Assembly: GCA_964448105.1 (NCBI GenBank)
Contig: CAYUVK010000035.1
Coordinates: forward strand, 1-44,272
Direction: 5' to 3'
DNA from: CAVQBP01 sp964448105
GTDB lineage: Bacteria > Bacteroidota > Ignavibacteria > Ignavibacteriales > Ignavibacteriaceae
DNA length: 44,272 nucleotides
The position numbers and the translations under genes were made by a program. The notes under the pieces were generated by a model that was not told the origin of the DNA, did no database searches, and saw only the letters and a list, made by a program, of their open reading frames with translations. The first letter of the stretch is position 1, and each line of letters opens with the position of its first letter. Below are positions 25,349 to 34,352 of this stretch, in pieces.

Positions 25349-27784
25349 TTATCCCATTACTGCTTCAACAACATTTTTACTTCCTTTATCAGCAAGCGGA
25401 ATGATATTTCCTGAAATCTCTTTCCCATTAATAATCAATTTCTTTATTCCTTTTGAAACATGCCTGGGATTCGAAATTTTAATTTGATAATCTGTTCCCC
25501 TGAACTTCCGGTTTATTTCAAAACCATCCCACTTCTTCGGGATACACGGATCTATTTTTAACCCGTTATACTGCGGCTGAATTCCCAGAATGTATTGTGT
25601 TATTGCATAATAATTCCATGCTGCAGTTCCTGTAAGCCAGGAGTTTTTAGCTTCACCCGGTTTAAAAGCATCTTTACCCGCTATCATTTGTGCATAAGTA
25701 TAAGGTTCTGTCTTGTGTAAGTCGCTTATTTCTTCAAGATAAGACGGAGCGATTTTGCTGTAATATTCAAAAGCCCTGTCGCCGTTTCCTACCAGAGTTT
25801 CACCAATCATAATCCATGGATTATTATGACAGAAAATACCTGCATTTTCTTTATAACCTGCGGGATATGTAGAAATCTCTCCCATATTTATATAATATTT
25901 TGTAAAAGCAGGATTATTCAAAACAATACCGTACTGGCAGTCAAGATATTTTTTTACCGAATCCAGAGCTTTCTGTGCTTTCCCGTCATCAAGTCCAACA
26001 CCGGCCATAATACAATAGCCTTGTGATTCAATAAATATTTTTCCTTCTTCATTTTCTTTACTACCGATCTTTTCACCGAAATAATCATAAGCCCGGAGAA
26101 ACCATTCTCCGTCCCATCCATGTTTTTTAATTGCTTCTACCATTTCATCAACATGCTTTTTTACATTGCCGGCTTCATCCTTTTTATTTAATTGATTACA
26201 AAGATTTACAAATTCATTTCCGTAAGCAACAAATAATCCTGCAATCATTAAAGATTCTGCAACTCCACCCTGTTTATTTTCAGTAGTCTGAAATGATTCA
26301 TCGGGATTTGTGGAGAAGCAGTTTAAGTTTAAGCAGTCATTCCAATCTGCTCTTCCGATAAGAGGGAGCTTGTGCGGACCAAGATTATTTACAACGTGAT
26401 AAAATGATCGTCTTAAATGTTCAAATAATGATTTTGCATTTTTAACATCACTATCAAATGGAACTTGCTCATCAAGGATTGACCAATCCCCGGTTTCTTT
26501 GATATAAGCTGTCGTTGAAAGTATGAGCCACATCGGGTCATCGTTAAAATTTCCTCCTACTGCATAATTTCCTTTTTTAGTTAATGGCTGGTATTGATGA
26601 TAAGCCCCGCCGTCTTCAAATTGAGTTGCAGCAATATCAAGAATTCTTTCTCTTGCTTTTTCAGGGATCTGGTGAACAAAGCCAATTAGATCCTGGTTCG
26701 AATCACGGAAACCCATTCCGCGTCCAATCCCGCTTTCAAAATATGAAGCACTCCTTGACATATTAAATGTAACCATGCATTGATACTGGTTCCAGATATT
26801 TACCATTCTGTCCAGTCTTTCATCATTACTTTTAACCTGGTAGATTGATAAAAGAACTTTCCAATAATTTTTTAATTCTTTAAATGAATCTTCAACTTTA
26901 GCCGGAGTTGAAAATCTATCAATCAAGGCTTCAGCTTTTGTTTTATTAATTACTCCTTTTGTTTCCCACTTTTTTTCATCTTCATTTTCAACATAGCCGA
27001 GGACGAAAATAAATTCTTTCGATTCACCCGGTTTCAAATTAATTTCAATATAATGAGAAGCAATTGGCGACCATCCGTGTGCAACAGAATTACGGGGCTT
27101 TCCCTCAAATACTACATCAGGTCTATCAAATCCATTATATAATCCAATGAATGAATCTCTATCTGTATCGAAGCCGTTTATTTTGGTATTAACCGAGTAG
27201 AATGAATAATGATTTCTTCTCTCTTTATACTCGGTTTTATGATAAATAACAGAATCTTTTATTTCTACTTCACCGGTTGAAAAATTTCGCTGGAAATTAG
27301 TTTGATCATCAAGGGCATTCCACAAGCAGAATTCTAAAAATGAAAAAAGTTTTAATGATTTATTTTCCTTGCTGTTATTGGTGAGCTTAAGCTTTTGAAC
27401 TTCGCAGTTTGTATTAACCGGTACAAAAAATAAAACTTCAGCCTCAACGGAATTTCTTTTCCCTTTTATTATTGTATAGCCCATTCCGTGGCGGCAGGAA
27501 TAATCTTCCAATTCAGATTTAACGGGTTTCCAGCCTGGTGACCAGATATCTCCGTTATCATTTATATAAAAATATTTTCCGCCGTTATCTATAGGAACGT
27601 TGTTATACCTGTAACGGGTTATTCTTCTTAGAAGAGCATCTTTGTAAAAACTGTAGCCGCCTGATGTATTGGAGATTAGTGAAAAGAATTCGTCGCTTCC
27701 CAAATAGTTAATCCAGGGATAAGGAGTTTTAACATTTGTTATTACATACTCTTTATTCTTGTCATCAAAAAAACCGTATTTCAT
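25349..27784 (-). CDS. Cellobiose phosphorylase (GH94)
   Basis: Glycoside hydrolase family 94, an inverting phosphorylase that splits cellobiose with phosphate into glucose 1-phosphate and glucose, saving one ATP per disaccharide. At 811 residues it has the size of clostridial cellobiose phosphorylases and matches them from MKYGFFDDKNKEYVITNV through the C-terminus. The catalytic acid is D483 in ADWNDCLNLNCF, and the NMSRSASYFESGIGRGMGFRDSNQD segment binding the sugar and phosphate is intact (given here as NMSRSASYFESG, then GRGMGFRDSNQD). There is no signal peptide, so it works in the cytosol on imported cellobiose. It is divergent from the exported alpha-galactosidase gene. Among GH94 specificities the cellobiose type fits best. 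Confidence 0.95.
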   Translation of the reverse strand: MKYGFFDDKNKEYVITNVKTPYPWINYLGSDEFFSLISNTSGGYSFYKDALLRRITRYRYNNVPIDNGGKYFYINDNGDIWSPGWKPVKSELEDYSCRHGMGYTIIKGKRNSVEAEVLFFVPVNTNCEVQKLKLTNNSKENKSLKLFSFLEFCLWNALDDQTNFQRNFSTGEVEIKDSVIYHKTEYKERRNHYSFYSVNTKINGFDTDRDSFIGLYNGFDRPDVVFEGKPRNSVAHGWSPIASHYIEINLKPGESKEFIFVLGYVENEDEKKWETKGVINKTKAEALIDRFSTPAKVEDSFKELKNYWKVLLSIYQVKSNDERLDRMVNIWNQYQCMVTFNMSRSASYFESGIGRGMGFRDSNQDLIGFVHQIPEKARERILDIAATQFEDGGAYHQYQPLTKKGNYAVGGNFNDDPMWLILSTTAYIKETGDWSILDEQVPFDSDVKNAKSLFEHLRRSFYHVVNNLGPHKLPLIGRADWNDCLNLNCFSTNPDESFQTTENKQGGVAESLMIAGLFVAYGNEFVNLCNQLNKKDEAGNVKKHVDEMVEAIKKHGWDGEWFLRAYDYFGEKIGSKENEEGKIFIESQGYCIMAGVGLDDGKAQKALDSVKKYLDCQYGIVLNNPAFTKYYINMGEISTYPAGYKENAGIFCHNNPWIMIGETLVGNGDRAFEYYSKIAPSYLEEISDLHKTEPYTYAQMIAGKDAFKPGEAKNSWLTGTAAWNYYAITQYILGIQPQYNGLKIDPCIPKKWDGFEINRKFRGTDYQIKISNPRHVSKGIKKLIINGKEISGNIIPLADKGSKNVVEAVMG

Positions 27785-28085
27785 TATTAAAGTCCTTTAT
27801 GATTAAAAATAAAAATTGTTGATTAAAGAGTTCTGATAAAACCCTCATATTGCGGCAGAACAAAAATAATCATTTTTCTAATAAATCATTGAGTTCCGGT
27901 TCAAAATAATTTTGACTGATTGTATAAATAATCTTAGTTGCGTAATTTAGTCCGGCTTAAACTATGATTCATATTGATTAAATTGGTAATTAAAAATTAA
28001 GATAGGGGTAATAAATCAAATTCTATTCTTTATTGAATAATTACATCTGTATATTCCTAAAAATTTTTTAAGGAGGAATAATTCA
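27785..28085. promoter_or_regulatory. Divergent promoter region between GH94 and GH27 genes
   Basis: This 301-base gap must hold the promoters of both genes. A spaced inverted pair GTTCTG...CAGAAC lies near 27826-27862, close to the GH94 start. On the plus side AGGAGG at 28071-28076 sits 9 bases before a GTG start. No gene or RNA is seen. Confidence 0.45.
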
Positions 28086-29252
28086 GTGAAAAAAATAATT
28101 ATTATACTAATTTTATTTTTAACTGTATCAGTCTTTCCGCAAAAATTTGAAAATCTTTCACCAATACCTCCAATGGGATGGAACAGTTGGAATACTTTTC
28201 AAACAGAAGTAAATGAAAAACTAATCAAGGAAACTGCCGATGCATTAATAAAAAACGGAATGCGGGATGCCGGTTACAATTATATTGTAATTGATGACGG
28301 CTGGGAAGCAATGGATAGAGACAGCTCAGGAAATCTGATTCCTGATCCCAATAAATTTCCGCACGGGATGAAAGCACTTGGCGATTATCTTCATAAAAAG
28401 GGTTTCAAGTTCGGGATTCATAATTGTGCAGGTTACACAACTTGCTCCGGGTTTCCGGGTGGACGCGGTCATGAATTTCACGATGCTAAAATGTATGTTT
28501 CATGGGGAGTTGATTATCTGAAATATGATTGGTGCGATCATGGTACAGCAAATGCCGAAGAGACTTACACCACAATGGCGCGTGCACTTTACGCTGCGGG
28601 TCGTCCTATTGTATTTAGCTTATGTGAGTGGGGGGATAACCAGCCCTGGTTATGGGGAAGTAAGATTGCTCAATTATGGAGAACAACGGGAGATATAACG
28701 GATTGTTACGATTGCCAGGATGTTTATGCTTTAGGCTGGAAATTCATTTTGGATCAGCAAGCCGATTTAGCAAGATATGCCGATCCAAACAATTGGAATG
28801 ATCCGGATATGCTGGAAGTAGGGAATAAAGGACTTTCTTTTACAGAATCGAAAGCGCATTTTAGTCTCTGGTGTATGATGGCAGCACCTTTAATGGCCGG
28901 CAATGATGTACGGAATATGTCTGATGGTGTACGAAATATTTTAACAAATAAGGAGGTTATAGCCATCGATCAGGATATTCTCGGTAAACAGGCAACCAGG
29001 TTTATGCAGCACCCGGGTAAAGAAATCTGGGCTAAAGAATTATCAAACGACGAATGGGCTGTCTGCTTTTTCAACTCAGGTAATGATGAAATGGAAATGA
29101 GAGTAAACTGGAGTTACCTTTCATTCTTAAATGGGAAATATAGTATAAGAGATTTATGGCTCAAGAAAAATATCGGGACAACAGATACAAATATGAACTT
29201 TAATATTCCATCACATGATGTTGTATTAGTGAAGTTAACTCCTATTAAGTAA
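28086..29252 (+). CDS. Exported GH27 alpha-galactosidase
   Basis: Glycoside hydrolase family 27, retaining, 388 residues, which removes terminal alpha-galactose from oligosaccharides such as melibiose, raffinose or galactomannan. The start is GTG, chosen because AGGAGG lies 9 bases upstream and the frame then opens with a signal peptide (KKIIIILILFLTVSVFPQ). Family motifs are PPMGWNSWNTF at the start of the barrel, YIVIDDGWE, the nucleophile D148 in LKYDWC and the acid/base D203 in RTTGDI. It is periplasmic or secreted. The GH97 gene follows after a repeat of about 160 bases, so the two probably share regulation. Confidence 0.93.
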   Translation: MKKIIIILILFLTVSVFPQKFENLSPIPPMGWNSWNTFQTEVNEKLIKETADALIKNGMRDAGYNYIVIDDGWEAMDRDSSGNLIPDPNKFPHGMKALGDYLHKKGFKFGIHNCAGYTTCSGFPGGRGHEFHDAKMYVSWGVDYLKYDWCDHGTANAEETYTTMARALYAAGRPIVFSLCEWGDNQPWLWGSKIAQLWRTTGDITDCYDCQDVYALGWKFILDQQADLARYADPNNWNDPDMLEVGNKGLSFTESKAHFSLWCMMAAPLMAGNDVRNMSDGVRNILTNKEVIAIDQDILGKQATRFMQHPGKEIWAKELSNDEWAVCFFNSGNDEMEMRVNWSYLSFLNGKYSIRDLWLKKNIGTTDTNMNFNIPSHDVVLVKLTPIK

Positions 29253-29264
29253 TGATTATTGAAA

Positions 29265-29423
29265 TTACGCAAAATTGTCATTTCGACCCCGACACAATTT
29301 GTTAAAACTCTCTGTAGTTGGGGGAGAAATCTTACGTTCAGCGTTTTTAAGATTTCTCAGTCGCCTCTTACGGATATAAATTGAAGCTCCTTTGAAATGA
29401 CAAAAAAACGTTCATTTGCGTAA
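29265..29423. repeat. Dispersed inverted repeat (TGTCATTTCGA type), copy 1
   Basis: The outer ends TTACGCAAA and TTTGCGTAA are inverted, as are TTGTCATTTCGA and the TTTGAAATGACA near the right end. Inside, GAGAAATCTTA and TAAGATTTCTC form a second hairpin. It separates the GH27 and GH97 genes. Confidence 0.75.
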
Positions 29424-29497
29424 CCTTAGGATTCACTAAGATTAATTTTTATCCGTGTTCCATTAAAAAATATTTTGAATAATAACCGGGAAATATC

Positions 29498-31486
29498 ATG
29501 AAACAAAAAATATTTACATCCCAAATTGCAATATTAATCCTTCTTTTTTCATCTTTATCTTTTTCACAGGAATATAATTTATTTTCTCCAAATAAAAAGA
29601 ATGAAATTAAAATTACTGCCGGTAAAAAAATATCTTTCTCGGTTTATTCCAATAAAAATGAGCTTATCTCTCCTTCGGCAATTTCATTGGAGCTTGGCGA
29701 CGGAACAAAGCTCGGAGTTAACCCGGTAATTTCAGATATTCAGAAAAAAACTGTCGATACCGTTATTTTTCCTGTAATTAAACAGAAAAGCGATCGAATA
29801 ATTGATTCATACAATGAATTAAAAATTAATTTTAAGGGGAATTACAGCCTTATCTTTCGAGCATATAATAATGGGGCTGCATATAGGTTTGAAACAAATT
29901 TTAAAGATAGTATAAAAATTAAATCGGAAGAAGTTTCATTTAGATTCGCACAAAACGATACTCTGTATTTTCCCCAGGAAGAAGGTTTTATTTCCCATAA
30001 TGAAAGGCTTTATAAAAAATTTCCATTAAGTGAAGCGCAGCCGGATAGTTTTTGCAGCCTGCCCGTTTTAATCAATACTCATTTCGGAACTAATGTTTTA
30101 ATCACCGAAGCTAATCTTGAAGATTATCCCGGTTTATGGTTGAAGATAGACCAAGATCATAATTTAATGGGAATTCATCCTAATTATATTTTGAAAGATA
30201 AGGTGGAACGCGATAAAGATACCAAGATTATCCAGAGTGCTGACTTCATTGCTAATACAATAGGTACAAGAAAATATCCCTGGCGGGTAATGATGATAGC
30301 AGAAACCGATGCCGATTTGATACTTAACCAGATGGTTTATCTTTTGTCAAAGCCGTTGCAGATAAAAGAAACATCATGGATTAAACCGGGTAAAGTTTCA
30401 TGGGACTGGTGGAATGCACTGAACATTTACGGAGTTAATTTTAAATCGGGAATCAATACCGATACATATAAATATTATATTGATTTTGCATCTAAATATG
30501 GTATCGAATATATAATACTTGATGAAGGGTGGTCTAAAACTAATGGTTTGGATTTTAGTGATCCTAACTTAAAAAGTGATATCACATCAGTTATTCCTAA
30601 TATTAATATGGATGAACTTCTATCTTATGCAAAAGAAAAGAACGTAGGTATAATTCTCTGGGTTACCTGGGTAAGTTTAGAAAGGCAAATGGATAAAGCA
30701 CTTGATCTATATGAAAAATGGGGTATTAAAGGAATAAAAGTAGATTTTATGCAGCGGGATGATCAATGGATGGTTAACTATTATTGGGAAGTTGCCCGCG
30801 AAACTGCGAAACGAAAATTGTTAGTTGATTTTCACGGCAGCTATAAACCAAGCGGTTTGAGAAGAGCATATCCGAATGTAATTAACAGGGAAGGAGTACG
30901 CGGATTGGAACATTGTAAATGGTCTGATCTCTTTGTACCGGATCATGAAGTCACAATTCCGTTCATACGAATGGCAGCAGGTCCAATGGATTATACTCCC
31001 GGCGCAATGGTGAATGCTCAGAGAGATAATTACCGTCCAATATTTTCCCGGCCAATGAGCATGGGAACTAGGTGTCATCAATTAGCTATGTATGTTGTTT
31101 ATGAAGCTCCATTGCAAATGCTTGCAGATAATCCGTCTAATTATTTAAGAGAACCTGAGTGCATGGAATTTTTAAGTAAAGTACCGACTGTATGGGATGA
31201 AACTAAAGTGCTTTATGCAAAAATTAGTGATTATGTTGTAATTGCCAGGAGAAATAAAGATGTTTGGTATGTCGGAGCAATGTCCGGCAAAAATTCCGAA
31301 AATTTTACAATTGATTTTTCTTTTTTAGAACCCGGAGAATATACGATTGATGCTTATCAGGATGGTGTAAACGCAGACAGGTATGGAAATGATTATAAAA
31401 AGACGACATTTAAAATAACTAAAAATTCAAAGCTGGAAATTAAACTTGCTCAAGCCGGAGGCTGGGCTGCAAGGATTTATAAATAG
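29498..31486 (+). CDS. Exported GH97 alpha-galactosidase-type enzyme
   Basis: Glycoside hydrolase family 97, 662 residues, with a signal peptide (QIAILILLFSSLSFSQ). The N-terminal beta-supersandwich is followed by a barrel starting at WDWWNALNIYGVNF and a C-terminal beta domain. GH97 contains inverting alpha-glucosidases (SusB type, glutamate base) and retaining alpha-galactosidases with an aspartate nucleophile. Here D416 in GIKVDFMQRDDQ has the retaining layout, so alpha-galactosidase is the better call. It acts in the periplasm, alongside the GH27 enzyme. Two unrelated alpha-galactosidase families side by side suggest attack on differently linked galactosides. Confidence 0.9.
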   Translation: MKQKIFTSQIAILILLFSSLSFSQEYNLFSPNKKNEIKITAGKKISFSVYSNKNELISPSAISLELGDGTKLGVNPVISDIQKKTVDTVIFPVIKQKSDRIIDSYNELKINFKGNYSLIFRAYNNGAAYRFETNFKDSIKIKSEEVSFRFAQNDTLYFPQEEGFISHNERLYKKFPLSEAQPDSFCSLPVLINTHFGTNVLITEANLEDYPGLWLKIDQDHNLMGIHPNYILKDKVERDKDTKIIQSADFIANTIGTRKYPWRVMMIAETDADLILNQMVYLLSKPLQIKETSWIKPGKVSWDWWNALNIYGVNFKSGINTDTYKYYIDFASKYGIEYIILDEGWSKTNGLDFSDPNLKSDITSVIPNINMDELLSYAKEKNVGIILWVTWVSLERQMDKALDLYEKWGIKGIKVDFMQRDDQWMVNYYWEVARETAKRKLLVDFHGSYKPSGLRRAYPNVINREGVRGLEHCKWSDLFVPDHEVTIPFIRMAAGPMDYTPGAMVNAQRDNYRPIFSRPMSMGTRCHQLAMYVVYEAPLQMLADNPSNYLREPECMEFLSKVPTVWDETKVLYAKISDYVVIARRNKDVWYVGAMSGKNSENFTIDFSFLEPGEYTIDAYQDGVNADRYGNDYKKTTFKITKNSKLEIKLAQAGGWAARIYK

Positions 31487-31584
31487 GAATTTTATCAAGT
31501 ATTAATTTATTTTTTAATACCAGTTGTGTGAATTAGCTCCTAAACAGTTAAAACTGTTAAGTTATATCGTGTTTTTCTTAGAAT

Positions 31585-31732
31585 GGGGGTGGTTAAAAAG
31601 TAAGTAATTGTCATTTTGAGGGAGCTTCAAATTATTTAACTCATAGGCGACCGAGAAATCTTTAGTCCTGTTATGTAAGATTTTTACTCCTTTCAGTCGT
31701 CGAAATGACAAAGCTACTTTTGGAACAACCTC
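31585..31732. repeat. Dispersed inverted repeat (TGTCATTTCGA type), copy 2
   Basis: It begins GGGGGTGGTTAAAAAGTAAG, then TTGTCATTTTGAGG, and ends CGTCGAAATGACAAAG. An internal GAGAAATCTT / AAGATTTTTA pair is also seen. The left end is the inverted counterpart of the sequence at 37000-37023. It fills much of the gap 31487-31868; the rest shows no gene. Confidence 0.7.
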
Positions 31733-31868
31733 TTACTGAACCAAAAGTGATATTTTGTAACAATTTCTCCGAAGGAGTCCTTTGGACAACAGTTTTTAAT
31801 TAAATTTTTAATTTGAACAACTAGCTTTATTAATAAATCTATCATTCAACTTAATTACGGGGGCTAAA

Positions 31869-32420
31869 ATGAAAAGGAAAGAGTTCATTTCGTCAGCATG
31901 TAAACTTGGGATTTGTTCCTGTGTACCTATTTCACTTATTCCCGGTTCAAGTATATTTCCTAAATCAAATGAAAATACCGAGAACGATGAAACCTGGAAA
32001 ATCGGGTTTATGCAGAAACGGTTTGCCAAATTAATTGAAAATTTAGATTCATTAGATGATGATAAAAAATTAGAAATTATTGAGAGCATTGGCCGGGCTT
32101 GTGCAAAAGAAAACATTGATTTTATAAAAGCATATAAAGGTGATCCCGAAGGTTCGTTAAAAGAAATAACAGGAAAGTGGGCTGAAAGCACCGAATATAA
32201 TAAAGAGAAGAAGTTTATAAGGATTGTCGGAAAGAAAAAAGATTCATGCGGCTGTCCCTTTGTTTATAATTCATTAACTCCGAAAGAATTTTGTTACTGT
32301 GCTAACGGATATTTTAAAGAAGCATACGAAACAATACTTGGAAATCCTGTTGAAGTTAAAATTGAAGAATCAGTTTTGATGGGTGGAGAAAGATGCACAC
32401 ACTTAATAAATATTGTTTAG
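31869..32420 (+). CDS. Uncharacterised Cys-rich protein
   Basis: A 183-residue protein with no family I can name with confidence. The N-terminus MKRKEFISSACKLGICSC resembles a Tat-like or twin-Cys leader of the kind seen in Bacteroidota. A helical middle follows, then a C-terminal domain with C-G-C-P, F-C-Y-C, GYFKEAYETILGNPVEVKI and GGERCTHLI. The spacing of the GNPVxV, ExS and G-x-x-C motifs recalls the end of V4R-like or thiazoline-carboxylate hydrolase-like domains, which suggests ligand or metal binding by the cysteines. It precedes prmA by 53 bases. A GGGGGC run 5 bases before the ATG may serve as the ribosome site. Confidence 0.6.
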   Translation: MKRKEFISSACKLGICSCVPISLIPGSSIFPKSNENTENDETWKIGFMQKRFAKLIENLDSLDDDKKLEIIESIGRACAKENIDFIKAYKGDPEGSLKEITGKWAESTEYNKEKKFIRIVGKKKDSCGCPFVYNSLTPKEFCYCANGYFKEAYETILGNPVEVKIEESVLMGGERCTHLINIV

Positions 32421-32473
32421 CAGTTAAGATTGCAGTAAATTTTAAGAGATAATGATTCTCTGAAGATTACATA

Positions 32474-33316
32474 ATGAAAAATTACAAGGAATTTATTATA
32501 AAGGCCAATCCGTATATTCCGGATTTATTAAGCGGATTCATGTGGGAATTAAATATTTCAGGTATAAACGAAGAAGAAAATTCATTAAAAGTATTTGCTG
32601 AAGAAAAAAGCGGGATAACAAGGAAAGATATAAATAACCAGTTGCAAAAACTGGTTGATAATAAAATCATAACTTCTTTTAATATTGAAGAAGAATTATT
32701 AGAAGATAAAAATTGGAACGAGGAATGGGAAAAGGGGATAAATGTAGTAGAAGTGTCTGGTAATATAGTTATCAAACCTTCATTTAAAAATTACAGCAAT
32801 ATAGAAAATAAAATTGTAATTACTATCGATCCTAAAATGTCTTTTGGAACCGGGGAGCATGAAACAACAAAACTAGTAATTCAATTCCTTGAAAAGTATA
32901 TAAAACAAGGGATTAAAGTTTTAGATGTTGGAATGGGGACAGGGATCCTGGCGATAGCAGCAATTAAACTAGGAGCAAGATCTGTCTTGGCAGTTGATAA
33001 CGATAAATGGTGCTTTGAAAATGCTAAAGAAAATTGTTCATTAAATAATGTTGCTGATAGAGTTGAAATCAGGTTATCGGAAATAAAACAAGTTGAAGAA
33101 AAAGATTTTGACTTAATTCTAGCTAATATTCAAAAAAATGTTTTACTGGATATATTTGAAGAAGTGAAGAATAAGTTGAGTAAAAATGGCATAGTTATTT
33201 TATCCGGGCTTTTAATTGAAGATGAAAAAGATGTCGTGGAAAAATATAAAGAATTAAAATTGATCGATCGTAAAATGATAGGGGAGTGGCTGGCATTGGT
33301 GTTTCAAAAAATATAA
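32474..33316 (+). CDS. prmA: Ribosomal protein L11 methyltransferase
   Basis: S-adenosylmethionine-dependent methyltransferase of 280 residues that trimethylates ribosomal protein L11. The N-terminal substrate-recognition domain (about 1-90) is followed by the linker and Rossmann domain: IDPKMSFGTGEHETTK, the SAM-binding LDVGMGTGILAIAA, the acidic residue in AVDND, and the catalytic-loop motif LILANIQKNVLL. The order and length fit PrmA throughout. It is cytosolic and not essential in E. coli. A block of palindromic repeats starts 14 bases after the stop codon. Confidence 0.94.
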   Translation: MKNYKEFIIKANPYIPDLLSGFMWELNISGINEEENSLKVFAEEKSGITRKDINNQLQKLVDNKIITSFNIEEELLEDKNWNEEWEKGINVVEVSGNIVIKPSFKNYSNIENKIVITIDPKMSFGTGEHETTKLVIQFLEKYIKQGIKVLDVGMGTGILAIAAIKLGARSVLAVDNDKWCFENAKENCSLNNVADRVEIRLSEIKQVEEKDFDLILANIQKNVLLDIFEEVKNKLSKNGIVILSGLLIEDEKDVVEKYKELKLIDRKMIGEWLALVFQKI

Positions 33317-33330
33317 TATCAGAGATACAA

Positions 33331-33376
33331 TCTTCCTCAGCGTTCTCTGTGCCTACTCTGTTTAACTCTGCGGTAA
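33331..33376. repeat. CTCTG/CAGAG palindromic repeat, half copy
   Basis: Matches the right half of the full copies at 33437 and 33669 (CAGCGTTCTCTG, then CTACTCTG, TTAACTCTGCGGTAA). The left arm is missing. Confidence 0.7.
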
Positions 33377-33436
33377 ATAAACATGTTGTAGTACAATATA
33401 TAACTTTTATAATTTCAAAAATACCAGTCAAAAAAT

Positions 33437-33523
33437 TTAACCACAGAGGAAACAAAACTCAGAGGTAACAGAGATAAATCCTTCTCAGCGTTCTCTGCGC
33501 CTACTCTGTTAACTCTGCGGTAA
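33437..33523. repeat. CTCTG/CAGAG palindromic repeat, full copy 1
   Basis: It opens TTAACCACAGAGG and closes AACTCTGCGGTAA, with AACTCAGAGGTAACAGAG on the left pairing loosely with CTACTCTGTTAACTCTG on the right. About 87 bases in a hairpin form. No coding frame is seen. Confidence 0.75.
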
Positions 33524-33668
33524 AAAAAACATATTGTCAACGAATTTTAATCTTTATAATATTTTTTGTGGACTTTAATCGCATTTTTAATAATGACAGA
33601 TGTAATTTGATTTATTTCCATTTTACTCCCTAGAAAAGAATTAATCATGAAAGAAAATTAAACGCTAA

Positions 33669-33759
33669 TTAACCACAGAGGAAGCAGAGAAAACTCAGAG
33701 GTAACAGAGAAAAACACTTCTCTGCGTTCTCTGCAACTACTCTGTTAACTCTGTGGTAA
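33669..33759. repeat. CTCTG/CAGAG palindromic repeat, full copy 2
   Basis: Same structure as the copy at 33437: TTAACCACAGAGG on the left and ACTCTGTGGTAA on the right. Three copies in 430 bases fill the start of a gap of about 1 kb after prmA (33317-34352). Confidence 0.75.
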
Positions 33760-33982
33760 AAAAAGTCTCGTCAATATTAACTGCCGGTGTTTAATTACCC
33801 CTGCCGAGAGAAATTATTTAATTCAACACTGTAAATTTTTATTGTATGTAAAAAATCAAGTTGAAATTTAAATAACTCAAGAATACCTTTAATAAATACT
33901 AACACACATATAACTTGATTCAGTGCTTCTAAAAAAATTCTTTCTTCAGACGAAACTTGAAGTATATTATCACTACTCTTTA

Positions 33983-34131
33983 CATTGTCATTCTGAGTTT
34001 CAGTCTCACTCGCTCAATAAGTAGTGCAGACTGGAACGAAGAATCTCCAACCTTAAAATTATTAGGGTGGTGCAAGAAAATAGTTATGAGATTCTTCGGT
34101 CGTCCTAAGGGACTCCCTCAGAATGACAATG
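33983..34131. repeat. Palindromic repeat with perfect 15-base ends (GTCATTCTGAG type), copy 1
   Basis: The ends CATTGTCATTCTGAG and CTCAGAATGACAATG are perfect inverted copies. Inside, GAAGAATCTCC pairs with GAGATTCTTCGG. A frame open across it (33957-34217) is a by-product of the repeat and not a gene. Confidence 0.85.
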
Positions 34132-34185
34132 CAAAAAGTAATAATATAAAAATTTGCCTAAACAAAAGGATAATCAACAAACTCA

Positions 34186-34332
34186 ACATTGTCATTCTGA
34201 ATCCCGGAAACTTTTAGATTACATTGTTACAGCCGGGATGAAGAATCTCCTACCCAAAATATTAAAGAAGTTAAAAATATAAGTTATGCCATTCTTCGGC
34301 CGCCTAAAAGGCTCCCTCAGAATGACAACATT
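34186..34332. repeat. Palindromic repeat (GTCATTCTGA type), copy 2
   Basis: Same layout as the copy 55 bases upstream: ACATTGTCATTCTGA at the left, GAAGAATCTCC and CATTCTTCGGCC inside, CTCAGAATGACAACA at the right. The left half resembles the half copy at 40525-40593, including CCCGG...CCGGGATGAAGAATCTCC. Confidence 0.85.
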
Positions 34333-34352
34333 AAGAATTGTGGTAATACATC

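Noticed and set aside
33957..34217. Open frame of 86 codons starting with a signal-like MKYIITTLYIVILSFSL
   Set aside because: It runs through two palindromic repeats whose sequence recurs elsewhere, starts at a non-ATG codon with no ribosome site, and has no recognisable domain.
33331..34332. Possible CRISPR array
   Set aside because: Copies are long imperfect palindromes with irregular spacing and no unique spacers of constant length, and no cas genes are present.
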